A stretch of 33,481 nucleotides of DNA from JBCCWF01 sp038520475. GTDB taxonomy: Bacteria > Cyanobacteriota > Cyanobacteriia > CAKZMO01. This document shows, piece after piece, positions 17,064 through 25,455 of this stretch (position 1 is its first letter; each line of letters begins with the position of its first letter). Where the stretch lies: assembly GCA_038520475.1 (NCBI GenBank), contig JBCBLF010000023.1, positions 1 to 33,481 of the forward strand. The letters are read 5' to 3'. The notes below the pieces were generated by a model. That model saw nothing but the letters and a program-made list of their open reading frames with translations, was not told the DNA's origin and made no database searches. Made by a program: the position numbers and the translations under genes.

Positions 17064-18170
17064 ATGGCTGAATCCTACTTGTTGGATAAGCTAAAGTCCG
17101 TTGAGCAAACGTTTCATGAGTTGACGAAACGCTTGGCTGATCCGGATGTGGCTTCAAATCCCAGTGAGTTACAGCGGATTGCCAAAAGCCGTGCCTCTTT
17201 AGAAGCGACTGTTGATACATTTGAAGAGTGGAAAGGTACTCAGGACGAATTGTCTGGTGCCCGAGAAGTCTTGAAGGAATCTAGTAGCGATCCTGAATTA
17301 CGAGAAATGGCTTCTGCAGAAGTAAAATCCCTGGAGGAGCAGTCAGAAGCTTTAGAAAATCAATTGAAAGTTTTGCTTCTGCCGAGAGACCCCAACGATG
17401 ATAAGAATATTATGCTCGAAATTCGAGCAGGGGCAGGTGGAGATGAAGCGAGCATTTGGGCTGGAGATTTAGTTCGAATGTATTCTCGTTATTCTGAATC
17501 TCAAAGCTGGAAAGTTAAGCTAATTAGTGAGTCGCTGGCTGATATGGGCGGCTTCAAGGAAGCTATTTTAGAAATTCAAGGGGAGCGTGTTTACAGTAAG
17601 TTGAAGTTTGAAGCTGGTGTGCATCGGGTTCAGCGTGTTCCGGTCACTGAGGCTGGAGGGCGCGTGCATACTTCTACTGCAACAGTTGCGATTATGCCTG
17701 AGGTTGATGACGTTGAAGTAGAAATCGATGCGAAGGATATTGAATTGACGACTGCGCGGTCTGGGGGTGCGGGTGGTCAGAACGTGAACAAGGTTGAGAC
17801 GGCGGTTGATTTGTTTCACAAACCCACGGGAATTCGAATCTTTTGTACGGAAGAGCGATCGCAACTTCAAAACCGTGAGCGCGCGATGCAGATTTTACGG
17901 GCAAAGCTCTACGACTTGAAGTTACAGGAGCAGCAGGCAGAAGTCACATCCATGCGGCGATCGCAGGTTGGAACGGGTGCCCGTTCAGAAAAAATTCGGA
18001 CCTACAATTACAAGGACAATCGGGCTACGGATCACCGGCTGGGAGAAAACTTCCCGCTGAATTCTGTTTTAGAAGGGGACATTGAAACGATTATTCAATC
18101 CTGTATTACTCAAGACCAGCAGGAGCGATTGGAAGAACTTGCAGCTGAAACATCTCCAGTCTCCGCATAG
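17064..18170 (+). CDS. prfA: Peptide chain release factor 1
   Basis: RF1 recognises UAA and UAG stop codons and triggers peptide release. The stop-recognition tripeptide region reads RVQRVPVTEAGGR (PVT at 193-195) and the catalytic GGQ is at 237-239 in SGGAGGQNVNKVE, the glutamine that PrmC methylates. The N-terminal coiled region (about 1-110) and 368-residue length are normal. The PVT tripeptide marks RF1; RF2 has SPF. It follows rpmE, as in many cyanobacteria, but after a terminator, so it probably has its own promoter. Confidence 0.97.
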   Translation: MAESYLLDKLKSVEQTFHELTKRLADPDVASNPSELQRIAKSRASLEATVDTFEEWKGTQDELSGAREVLKESSSDPELREMASAEVKSLEEQSEALENQLKVLLLPRDPNDDKNIMLEIRAGAGGDEASIWAGDLVRMYSRYSESQSWKVKLISESLADMGGFKEAILEIQGERVYSKLKFEAGVHRVQRVPVTEAGGRVHTSTATVAIMPEVDDVEVEIDAKDIELTTARSGGAGGQNVNKVETAVDLFHKPTGIRIFCTEERSQLQNRERAMQILRAKLYDLKLQEQQAEVTSMRRSQVGTGARSEKIRTYNYKDNRATDHRLGENFPLNSVLEGDIETIIQSCITQDQQERLEELAAETSPVSA

Positions 18171-18174
18171 TGTC

Positions 18175-18200
18175 TAGCACCGTTTCAGGACGGTGTGCTA
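18175..18200 (+). terminator. Hairpin directly after prfA, possible weak terminator
   Basis: TAGC plus ACCGT pair with ACGGT plus GCTA around a TTCAGG loop, with a 2-base bulge on the 3' side. The tail is TCTTCT rather than a solid T run. It lies 4 bases after the prfA stop and 38 bases before the next gene, so it may attenuate read-through rather than end transcription. Confidence 0.4.
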
Positions 18201-18238
18201 TCTTCTAGCCTGCTCACATCTCTTATTCATTTGCTGCC

Positions 18239-19516
18239 ATGGTTCGCTTCTTACACGTTGCAGATGTTCATCTTGGATACGATCGCTACGACAACAAGCA
18301 GCGGAGTCAAGATTTCTTCTACGCATTTTATGACGCGTTAGAAAAATTTGCTGTCAGAGAAGCGGTCGATTTTGTCATCATTGCTGGAGATTTGTTTGAG
18401 CACCGGATGATACAGCCGGCCATTCTCAATCAGGCACAACGATGTTTGCGATTGCTTGAAGATGCCAATATTCCAGTGATTGCCATCGAAGGCAACCACG
18501 ATAATCGACCGTATGGGACGAAAACAAACTGGCTCCGATATTTAGCAGAGCTCGGACAGCTGATTCTCCTTGAACCCGAGCAAACGGATGATGGAGCTGC
18601 CTTTTATCAACCTTGGTCAGAGTCCTCTCGGCGAGGCGGCTATCTTGATCTTGATTGTGGTGTCCGTGTTTTCGGTAGTGCTTGGTATGGTGCAACTGCG
18701 CCGGTTGCTATTCAGAAAATAGCGACGGCGATCGCCGATTTACCGCCTAACCCTGTGCCTCATATTTTGTTGTTCCACCATGGGCTAGAAGGACAGATTG
18801 CTCGGTATGCTGGGGCGTTGCGTTACGCTGACTTGCTCCCGCTTAGAGATGCAGGCGTTCATTATCTTGCGCTGGGACATATCCATAAAAATTACTCAGT
18901 TGATAACTGGGTGTTTAATCCGGGTTCAATCGAAGCCAACAGTATCGAAGAAAGCACCTATCAGCGTGGCGTCTATCTGGTGGACCTGGCGGATGATGGC
19001 ATTCAGGCAGAGCTAAAACGTGATTACTATCAACGCCCGATTATTCGACTGGCGCTGGAGCTTGCTGGAACCGAAAGTGTAGAAGATATTGAGCAGCAGG
19101 CGATCGCCTTCATCGAAGATGCGATTCAAGCTGGGCGCATTCAGCCTGAAGACGCACCAATCATTGAGCTGAGACTCAGCGGTCAATTTGGATTTGATCG
19201 TTTAGATTTGGATATCCGCGCTCTTCAGCAGCAACTCCAAGAACGGAGCGGAGCATTAATCTTGCTGCTCAAAAATGACGCTGATGCTTTGGTTTATCAA
19301 TCACCCATCACCGATGATGCGACTCGCCTTGAAATTGAGCGAGACATCTACCGTGATCTGGTGGAGGCTCATCATCACTATCGAAAGCGTGCATCAGAGA
19401 TTACGAATGGACTGATGGGCTTAAAAGACTTTCAACTTGAGGGACGACCTGAAACCGAGTTGCATGAATTTGTCAGCACACTACTGAATCCATCTGAATC
19501 GCCAGAGTCGTCATAG
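18239..19516 (+). CDS. SbcD/Mre11-type DNA repair exonuclease subunit
   Basis: A calcineurin-like metallophosphoesterase of the SbcD/Mre11 group, expected to use two Mn ions to cut DNA ends. The metal motifs are in order: ADVHLG (Asp9, His11), IIAGDLFEHR (Asp51), EGNHDNRPYG (Asn86, His87, Asp88), LLFHHG, and LALGHIHKNY. Residues about 1-260 form the nuclease domain; the rest is an alpha/beta capping region with a C-terminal part rich in charged helices. At 425 residues the length is normal for SbcD. No SbcC/Rad50-like ATPase gene is adjacent within this window, so the partner, if any, is elsewhere. Assigning it as true SbcD rather than a related nuclease is an inference. Confidence 0.88.
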   Translation: MVRFLHVADVHLGYDRYDNKQRSQDFFYAFYDALEKFAVREAVDFVIIAGDLFEHRMIQPAILNQAQRCLRLLEDANIPVIAIEGNHDNRPYGTKTNWLRYLAELGQLILLEPEQTDDGAAFYQPWSESSRRGGYLDLDCGVRVFGSAWYGATAPVAIQKIATAIADLPPNPVPHILLFHHGLEGQIARYAGALRYADLLPLRDAGVHYLALGHIHKNYSVDNWVFNPGSIEANSIEESTYQRGVYLVDLADDGIQAELKRDYYQRPIIRLALELAGTESVEDIEQQAIAFIEDAIQAGRIQPEDAPIIELRLSGQFGFDRLDLDIRALQQQLQERSGALILLLKNDADALVYQSPITDDATRLEIERDIYRDLVEAHHHYRKRASEITNGLMGLKDFQLEGRPETELHEFVSTLLNPSESPESS

Positions 19517-19614
19517 CAGACATTTCTGTATAACTCTAAATTTGCCAGGACTCTCCATTTCATACGATGTCCTGAACATTCCGTTGCGTCAGTTCTATCT
19601 GATTTTGAAATCCT

Positions 19615-22524
19615 TCAAATTGTGTGTGATGACTGTTCTTGAAGGGCAGTCCAAACTCGTTCGGGGGTCATCGGCAGTTTTCGTAGTCGAACCCCTGTTG
19701 CATTAGCGATCGCATTGGCGATCGCTGGAGCTGCACAATTTGTCCCGATTTCTCCAATCCCTTTAGCACCGCAGGGACCATAGGGATCTGATTCCTCAAT
19801 AAGGATCACGTCCATGGTTGGAATATCTTTTGCAAGGGGCAATCGATAGGTTCTTGGATGAGGATTGAGGATATGACCTGACGCGTGCCATTTTAATTCT
19901 TCTCGTAAGGCATAGCCAATGCCCATCACGGCTCCGCCAACCGCCTGACCTTCGCAAATACGGGGATTAATTGCCTTACCGATATCTAAGGCTTGTACAC
20001 ACCGCACAACATCGACTCGTCCGGTCTCAACATCGACTTCGACTTCGACTCCTACAGCGGCGAAGGTTAGAGATGAACGGTCGGCTGCATATTCTTGTTC
20101 AACGCTCAGAAGATAGTTCTCGTCTTGAGCTTGCTGCCCCAATGCTTGAACAGTGAGCGTTTCTCCTGTTGATGTGTTCAGGCGATCGCCTTGGAGTGAC
20201 CATTGGTTCGCTGGACGATTGAGATGTTTGGCCGCATAGTTGATGAGCATTTCTTTCAGCGCAATCGCTGATCGACGCGTTGCTTCACCTGAGATGAATA
20301 GCGTTGCTGATGCGTAAGATCCAGCATCGAAGGGGGTTTCTTTTGTGTCTGCTGAAATAATGTCGATTTGATCAATGGTGGTGTTGAGTTCATCCGCTGC
20401 AATTTGGCGGAGGCTTGTGTCAGAGCCGGTGCCCACATCAACGGACCCCGTGCGCATTTCGTAGCGGCCATCCGCCTTGAGGGTTAGTCGCACTCTAGCA
20501 AGATGAATTTTCGCTAATCCACTGCCCTGCATCGCGATCGCGACCCCAACCCCACGGCGTATACTGCCGTCACAGATGGGGGCTTGCCCTGGACGATAGC
20601 CCAGTTTGTGAATGACGGCATTTAGGGTTTGGTCCAAGCTACCGCTACCGAGTAAATGGAAATGATGATCAGCTCCGAGAAGAACCTCGTCTTGTTGAAC
20701 GATGAGATGTTTTCGCTTGAAATCAACTGGATTCAGTGATAGGGCTTCTGCAATTTCATCCATTAAACATTCCGCAGCGAAGACGCCTTGGGTTGCGCCA
20801 TAGCCTCGAAAGGCTCCAGCGGGCATCGTGTTGGTATACACAGAACGTCCGAGAAACCGTTGATTTGCACAACGATAGAGTCCCAACGGCATGCTTCCGG
20901 TTAAGAACACTACTTGGGTGCCGTGATTGCCATACGCTCCTGTATTGGCGATCGCCCGCATATCCATAGCTGTCAGCTCGCCTGTGCTTGTTACCCCGAT
21001 GCGGAGGTGAACGCGAGTGGCATGGCGGCTATTGGTTGCGGTGAATTCCTCAGTTCGGGTCAACTCCCACTGGACTGGTCGTCCAGTCTTCAGCGTTGCT
21101 AATGCACACAAATCTTCCGTCAAGATTTCTTGCTTGTTGCCAAATCCTCCCCCCATCTTTGCTTTGAAAACGTGAATCGTGTCTTTGGGACGATCAAACA
21201 ATTCTGACAGCAAGCGCTGACAGTGAAACGGAACTTGAGTACTCGATCGCACCACAAGCGTTCCCTCATCATCAAGCCACGTGATGCTGACATGGGGCTC
21301 TAAATGAAAGTGCTGCACGGCGGGCAGCTGATAAGTGCGTTCAAACACGTGATCAGCTTGTGCCATTCCTGCTTCGATGTTGCCTCGTTCGAGCCGGACC
21401 TCACCAGCAATATTGTGAGTGGGATCATCGATTTGAAACGATTCGGGTTCATCATGAAGAATCGGTGGCGTCGAAGGAGCAGATAACGGTGGGAACAGCG
21501 GGTCACTCCAGGAACAGCTTTCGCTTGCGCGATCGCCCATTGCTATGTCGGGATCCAAAACATGAGGCAAGATGTCATAGTCCACCTCAATGAGTGCACA
21601 CGCCTGATCGGCTAAGACAGAAGTCTCTGCTACGACAGCGGCGACGCGATCGCCCACAAACCGAACTTTATTGTCCAATAGGTAATGATCGTGTGGGTCA
21701 GGAACTGGAGCGCCATGGCCTGCTGTTGAGTATGGGCGACGGGGGACATCCCGATACGTCAAGACAGCATGAACTCCCGGCATCGCCTCGGCCTTGTCAG
21801 TATGAATCGCGCGAATGCGAGCATGGGCGTGGGGCGATCGCACTACTTTGAGGTGTAGGAGCTCAGATGGTGCCCAATCTGCTGTGTAGATTGGTTTTCC
21901 AGTCACGATATCGGGACCATCTTGCTTTGGAATACTTTGTCCGACCTGGGGACTACTCAGTAAGTCTGCTGAGCGAATCGGTGCCGACTGCGCGGATGTT
22001 GAATGGTGTTCAACTTCATCCTCTACATCAGCAACGCCGGATTGTTTAGACGATGGGAGAGACTCATGAGATTGTTCTTGCCCAGCTAGAATGCTTTCGA
22101 CAATGGCTTGGTATCCGGTACAGCGACACAGGTTGCCATCTAAAGCTCGACGAACGGCCGCTTCCGTTGATGCCGAAAGCTGGCTTGCGGTCATGATCAT
22201 GCCGGGTGTGCAATACCCACATTGAAAGCCCTGCTTTTCTAGAAAGCCTTGTTGCATCGGTGACAGTTGATCCGGTGATGCTAAGCCCTCAATTGTGGTG
22301 ATCGCTTTCCCTTCTGCTTGCAGTGCCGAATAAATGCAGCTGTGAACTGCTTCACCCTCAACCCAGACCGTACAACTTCCGCAATCTCCTGATTCACACA
22401 CTCGATGAACGCCCTTCCATCCATCGTCACGCAATGTGCTAAGGAGACTCGCTCCTGGCAAACAGGTTGGCGATCGCTTGACGCCATTAACGTAAAGCGT
22501 GATGGATTTAGAAAATGCATTCAT
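19615..22524 (-). CDS. Molybdenum hydroxylase, fused 2Fe-2S and molybdopterin subunits, no FAD domain
   Basis: A xanthine dehydrogenase/aldehyde oxidase family enzyme of 969 residues. Residues 1-75 are a ferredoxin-type domain with cluster ligands Cys43, 48, 51 and 63 (CESGDCGSCTVW). Residues 80-150 are the helical 2Fe-2S domain with Cys102, 105, 133 and 135 (CGYCTPGM, NLCRCTGY). A Ser/Glu-rich linker (about 150-195) leads into the molybdopterin domains, starting IPKQDGPDIVTGKPIYTADW. The Mo-site motif AFRGYG and the catalytic Glu (about 925, in GAKGIGEIGT) are present. AFRGYG, rather than the Cys-bearing loop of CO dehydrogenase, fits an aldehyde or purine-type hydroxylase; the substrate is unknown. 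A TTG at 22530 is also in frame; the ATG at 22524 matches the family start. Confidence 0.9.
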   Translation of the reverse strand: MNAFSKSITLYVNGVKRSPTCLPGASLLSTLRDDGWKGVHRVCESGDCGSCTVWVEGEAVHSCIYSALQAEGKAITTIEGLASPDQLSPMQQGFLEKQGFQCGYCTPGMIMTASQLSASTEAAVRRALDGNLCRCTGYQAIVESILAGQEQSHESLPSSKQSGVADVEDEVEHHSTSAQSAPIRSADLLSSPQVGQSIPKQDGPDIVTGKPIYTADWAPSELLHLKVVRSPHAHARIRAIHTDKAEAMPGVHAVLTYRDVPRRPYSTAGHGAPVPDPHDHYLLDNKVRFVGDRVAAVVAETSVLADQACALIEVDYDILPHVLDPDIAMGDRASESCSWSDPLFPPLSAPSTPPILHDEPESFQIDDPTHNIAGEVRLERGNIEAGMAQADHVFERTYQLPAVQHFHLEPHVSITWLDDEGTLVVRSSTQVPFHCQRLLSELFDRPKDTIHVFKAKMGGGFGNKQEILTEDLCALATLKTGRPVQWELTRTEEFTATNSRHATRVHLRIGVTSTGELTAMDMRAIANTGAYGNHGTQVVFLTGSMPLGLYRCANQRFLGRSVYTNTMPAGAFRGYGATQGVFAAECLMDEIAEALSLNPVDFKRKHLIVQQDEVLLGADHHFHLLGSGSLDQTLNAVIHKLGYRPGQAPICDGSIRRGVGVAIAMQGSGLAKIHLARVRLTLKADGRYEMRTGSVDVGTGSDTSLRQIAADELNTTIDQIDIISADTKETPFDAGSYASATLFISGEATRRSAIALKEMLINYAAKHLNRPANQWSLQGDRLNTSTGETLTVQALGQQAQDENYLLSVEQEYAADRSSLTFAAVGVEVEVDVETGRVDVVRCVQALDIGKAINPRICEGQAVGGAVMGIGYALREELKWHASGHILNPHPRTYRLPLAKDIPTMDVILIEESDPYGPCGAKGIGEIGTNCAAPAIANAIANATGVRLRKLPMTPERVWTALQEQSSHTI

Positions 22525-23183
22525 TGGCAATCAATAACTGATAACTAAATATCATCGACAATATCCTGATGGGTCAATAAATCATCTCATGTGACAACAC
22601 ACTTCAGTTCTGACGCGATGGACTGTCGATCGGGTGCGATCACAATTGGCTTCTCCTTCACTAACAGTAAGGGAGTGAATAGGAGGGTCTCGTACGATAG
22701 GCTACGGATCGCTGTTGGGATCATCTGATAGTCCCCCTTTCGATGATGCTCGATAGAACGATGTGAATCCTAAGTGCCCTTGACGTTGAGGAAACTCATG
22801 TAAATGTCTGTATTCATTTTGTGAGTCAGGACTGACGAACGCCCGCTGTCTATTGTGCAGTTCTTAAGGTAATAGCGATCGCCCACACTTCATGAAACCG
22901 GCTGAAGTCCGATGATGTTTGAATGAATGGTTATCGTTGTTGTCAGCGGGCTTGAAACAGTGTTGTGGGTGCGCACTGCATAGTCATAATCGTGTCTTGG
23001 CTCGAAAGTGTCTTGCTTCGAATCGGTCAGAATTGGATAGTTTCCGGTCACAGCGATTCACTAGCTGTAGAGAAATTTTAAGATTCCCTCACATATCGGT
23101 GATCCCGCGGAGAAATGGGGAATTGTTTGGGTAGAACATGCTTAAAGTCAATGACTAATGTCAACATCAACAGAGGTTGAGTT
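22525..23183. other. 659-bp divergent intergenic region
   Basis: This region separates the minus-strand hydroxylase gene from the plus-strand AIM24 cluster, so both promoters should be here. A HIP1 octamer (GCGATCGC) occurs near 22878. Short open frames, including one of 71 codons at 22919-23134, lack a ribosome-binding site and recognisable protein character and are not called. No RNA gene was recognised. Confidence 0.5.
22548..22577 (-). promoter_or_regulatory. Candidate promoter of the molybdenum hydroxylase gene
   Basis: On the minus strand, TTGACC (22577-22572) is followed after 18 bases by GATATT (22553-22548). The predicted start site would lie about 17 bases before the ATG at 22524. 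Hexamer matches are 5/6 and 4/6. No Shine-Dalgarno is visible in front of the gene. Confidence 0.4.
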
Positions 23184-23843
23184 GTGAAATACGAAGTCCG
23201 GTATAAACCTGCCTTTGCAACCATCTTTATTACGCTACTTCCTGGAGAAAAAATTACTGCTGAATCCGGAGCAATGGCCAGCATGGCAGCGGAGCTCGGG
23301 ATGTCAACTCAGTTTTTTGGAGGACTGTTTCCAGCACTCATGAAAGGGTTCTTCGGCGGAGAATCACTCTTTGTCAACGTTTTCTCGAACCCTACTCAGC
23401 AGCCTTATGAACTGGTGCTCACCCAGTCGAGTGTTGGCGACATTGCAGCGATTCAGCTCAAAGGCAACGAATTATGTCTTCAACCAGGTGCTTACATTGC
23501 TCACACTGCAGGTGTGAAGGTCGGCGTTCAGTGGGCTGGCTTCGCGAGTTGGTTCTCGGGTGAAGGTTTATTTAAGCTAAAGGTCAGCGGGAAAGGATTG
23601 GTCTTTTTTGGTGCTTACGGCGGGCTGACCGAGGTTGATGTCACTGACGACTTTGTTGTGGACAATAGCCATTTGGTCGCCTATGAGCCGAGTATTTCCA
23701 TGAATGTTCGGCTATCGGGAGGGTTGTTTGGCTCGGTGACGTCAGGTGAAGGGTTTGTCAATCGATTGAAAGGCCGCGGAAAAGTTTATCTCCAGTCTCG
23801 AAGCATGGATGGGTTAGTGAAGTTTTTGCGCCCGAGATTTTAA
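23184..23843 (+). CDS. AIM24/TIGR00266 family protein, copy 1
   Basis: A 219-residue protein of the AIM24 (TIGR00266, old DUF124) beta-sandwich family, whose molecular role in bacteria is not established; yeast Aim24 is a mitochondrial inner-membrane protein. Family motifs are LPGEKITAESGAMASM near residue 20, FFGGESLF at 57-63, SGEGLFKLKVSGKG near 130, and SGEGFVNRLKGRGKVYLQSR near the end, giving three GE[SG]-type turns per protein. The start is GTG at 23184 with AGAGG 7 bases upstream. No signal peptide or membrane helix is evident. It is the first of three tandem paralogues leading to an M48 protease. Confidence 0.88.
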   Translation: MKYEVRYKPAFATIFITLLPGEKITAESGAMASMAAELGMSTQFFGGLFPALMKGFFGGESLFVNVFSNPTQQPYELVLTQSSVGDIAAIQLKGNELCLQPGAYIAHTAGVKVGVQWAGFASWFSGEGLFKLKVSGKGLVFFGAYGGLTEVDVTDDFVVDNSHLVAYEPSISMNVRLSGGLFGSVTSGEGFVNRLKGRGKVYLQSRSMDGLVKFLRPRF

Positions 23844-23866
23844 TCGGATTCGCTTAAAGCCTGGTT

Positions 23867-23881
23867 CTTGTTGCAAACAAG
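23867..23881 (+). other. Small hairpin between AIM24 copies 1 and 2
   Basis: CTTGTT-GCA-AACAAG is a perfect 6-bp stem with a 3-base loop, 24 bases after the stop of copy 1. No T run follows, so it is not a convincing terminator. It could be a processing or stability element. Confidence 0.25.
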
Positions 23882-23977
23882 GATTGTTAACACTGCCGGT
23901 ATGACCCGTGCAGACTCTGATTCACGACCTATCGAAGCAACATCCTAGTAATGACCCATCTATAAGGAATGTTCTAA

Positions 23978-24655
23978 ATGAAAGTTGATATCACGCATCA
24001 GCCCGATAGTGCGATCGCCCAGATCGAAATGGCTCCCCGAGAAGAAATAATGGCTGAAGCTGGAGCCATGGTTGCGATGAGCCCTTATATGAATGTCAGC
24101 ACTACCCTACGACGAGGGAAAGGTGGCGGCATCATGGGTGGACTCAAACGGATGCTTGCTGGTGAATCTCTATTTCTAAGCGTATTTCGCACCGGAGACA
24201 GCCACGGTGAGATTTATTTGGCTCCTAAACTCATGGGTGATATTTTGCCGTATCAGCTCAAAGGCACTGACCTTGTGGTGCAATCGACGGGATACATGGC
24301 CAGTACGCCCGGTGTCGATATTGATTTGGGGTTCACCGGCTTTAAGAGCTTATTTTCTGGAGAATCCATTTTCTGGTTGTCGATTAGTGGCTCTGGACTC
24401 GTTCTCATCAGCTCCTTTGGTGGCATTTATGAAGTGATGGTTGATGGCGAGTACATTGTCGATACTGGACACATCGTTGCTTTTGAGAAGACGCTAGATT
24501 ACAGCATTTCAAAACCTGGAACGAGCTGGATTGGCGCATTTCTCGGCGGAGAAGGATTGGTGTGTCGGTTTCGTGGAAAAGGTAAAGTCTATTGCCAGAC
24601 GCACAATCCTGGAGCGTTTGGATCTCAGGTGGGTAGCCGACTCCCTCCTCGTTAA
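23978..24655 (+). CDS. AIM24/TIGR00266 family protein, copy 2
   Basis: Second paralogue, 225 residues. It has the same layout as its neighbours: MAPREEIMAEAGAMVAMS near residue 23, a Gly/Lys-rich loop (RRGKGGGIMGGLKRM), AGESLFLSVFR, FSGESIFWLSISGSGLV, and LGGEGLVCRFRGKGKVYC near the C-terminus. An AAGGA sequence lies about 11 bases before the ATG. No transmembrane segment is clear; the Gly-rich hydrophobic turns could form a membrane-facing or oligomer surface, as proposed for the family fold. It lies 134 bases after copy 1 and about 98 bases before copy 3, consistent with one transcription unit. Confidence 0.88.
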   Translation: MKVDITHQPDSAIAQIEMAPREEIMAEAGAMVAMSPYMNVSTTLRRGKGGGIMGGLKRMLAGESLFLSVFRTGDSHGEIYLAPKLMGDILPYQLKGTDLVVQSTGYMASTPGVDIDLGFTGFKSLFSGESIFWLSISGSGLVLISSFGGIYEVMVDGEYIVDTGHIVAFEKTLDYSISKPGTSWIGAFLGGEGLVCRFRGKGKVYCQTHNPGAFGSQVGSRLPPR

Positions 24656-24668
24656 ATGGCGTTAGTAA

Positions 24669-24691
24669 CTACAGTCATTCGTTATCTGTAG
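24669..24691 (+). other. Small hairpin between AIM24 copies 2 and 3
   Basis: CTACAG at 24669-24674 pairs with CTGTAG at 24686-24691 around an 11-base loop. There is no T run. It is placed like the hairpin between copies 1 and 2, but the sequence differs. Confidence 0.25.
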
Positions 24692-24753
24692 AGATAGTTC
24701 AGGTTGTAAATCAGTCGTTTTGAAGACATGTGCTGCGCGAGGAGAAAGAACAG

Positions 24754-25452
24754 ATGAGCACGGCGATCGCCTATACCGTTCAACATAATCCAGCCTATGC
24801 CTCTCTGGAATTAAGCGTTCCTGCTAATCAGACGGTTTTGGTTGAGGCAGGCGCTATGGCTGCCATGGATCACTGGATCGACATGAAATCTAAAATGAAG
24901 GGAGGACTGATGGGGGGCATCGGTCGAATGCTCGGCGGAGAATCTCTCTTCATTAGCGAATTTACGCCAAAGGGCAAAGCTGGGCGACTATTCTTATCTC
25001 CTGGGGTTCCAGGAGACATTACGCATTACTCCCTAAATGGCACAAAAAGCCTCATGGTTCAGTCATCGGGATTTGTAGCAGCCAGCTCTAGTATTCAACT
25101 GGATACAAAATTTCAGGGATTTAAGGGGTTCTTCAGTGGAGAGTCCTTGTTCTTACTTCGGGCGTCTGGAACAGGTGATTTCTGGTTTAGTTCTTATGGG
25201 GCTATCCTGGAAATTCCAGTTGAAGGAGAGTATGTGGTAGATACCAGCTACATCGTTGCGTTTGAAGATAGCCTATCTTACAACGTTGAAATTATTGGGG
25301 GCCTCTCGTTCAAAAACTTGAAAACTGGCATTTTAGGTGGAGAAGGCTTGGTCTGCCGCTTTTCCGGCGCTGGTCGATTATGGGTCCAGTCACGGAATAT
25401 TTACAAGCTGATTAACTTCTTGAATCCATTTCGTCCTGTCAAAAATAATTAA
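24754..25452 (+). CDS. AIM24/TIGR00266 family protein, copy 3
   Basis: Third paralogue, 232 residues from the ATG at 24754, which has AGGAG at 24740-24744 nine bases upstream; an in-frame GTG at 24730 is rejected because that ribosome-binding site lies inside the extension. Motifs are VPANQTVLVEAGAMAAMD, GGLMGGIGRMLGGESLF, FSGESLFLLRASGTG and LGGEGLVCRFSGAGRLWVQS. It has the same three GGE/SGE turns as copies 1 and 2. The stop is 3 bases before the start of the M48 protease gene, strongly suggesting coupled expression. The function is unknown. Confidence 0.88.
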   Translation: MSTAIAYTVQHNPAYASLELSVPANQTVLVEAGAMAAMDHWIDMKSKMKGGLMGGIGRMLGGESLFISEFTPKGKAGRLFLSPGVPGDITHYSLNGTKSLMVQSSGFVAASSSIQLDTKFQGFKGFFSGESLFLLRASGTGDFWFSSYGAILEIPVEGEYVVDTSYIVAFEDSLSYNVEIIGGLSFKNLKTGILGGEGLVCRFSGAGRLWVQSRNIYKLINFLNPFRPVKNN

Positions 25453-25455
25453 TCG

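Noticed and set aside
22919..23134. 71-codon open frame upstream of the AIM24 cluster
   Set aside because: No ribosome-binding site, composition typical of non-coding sequence, no recognisable motif.
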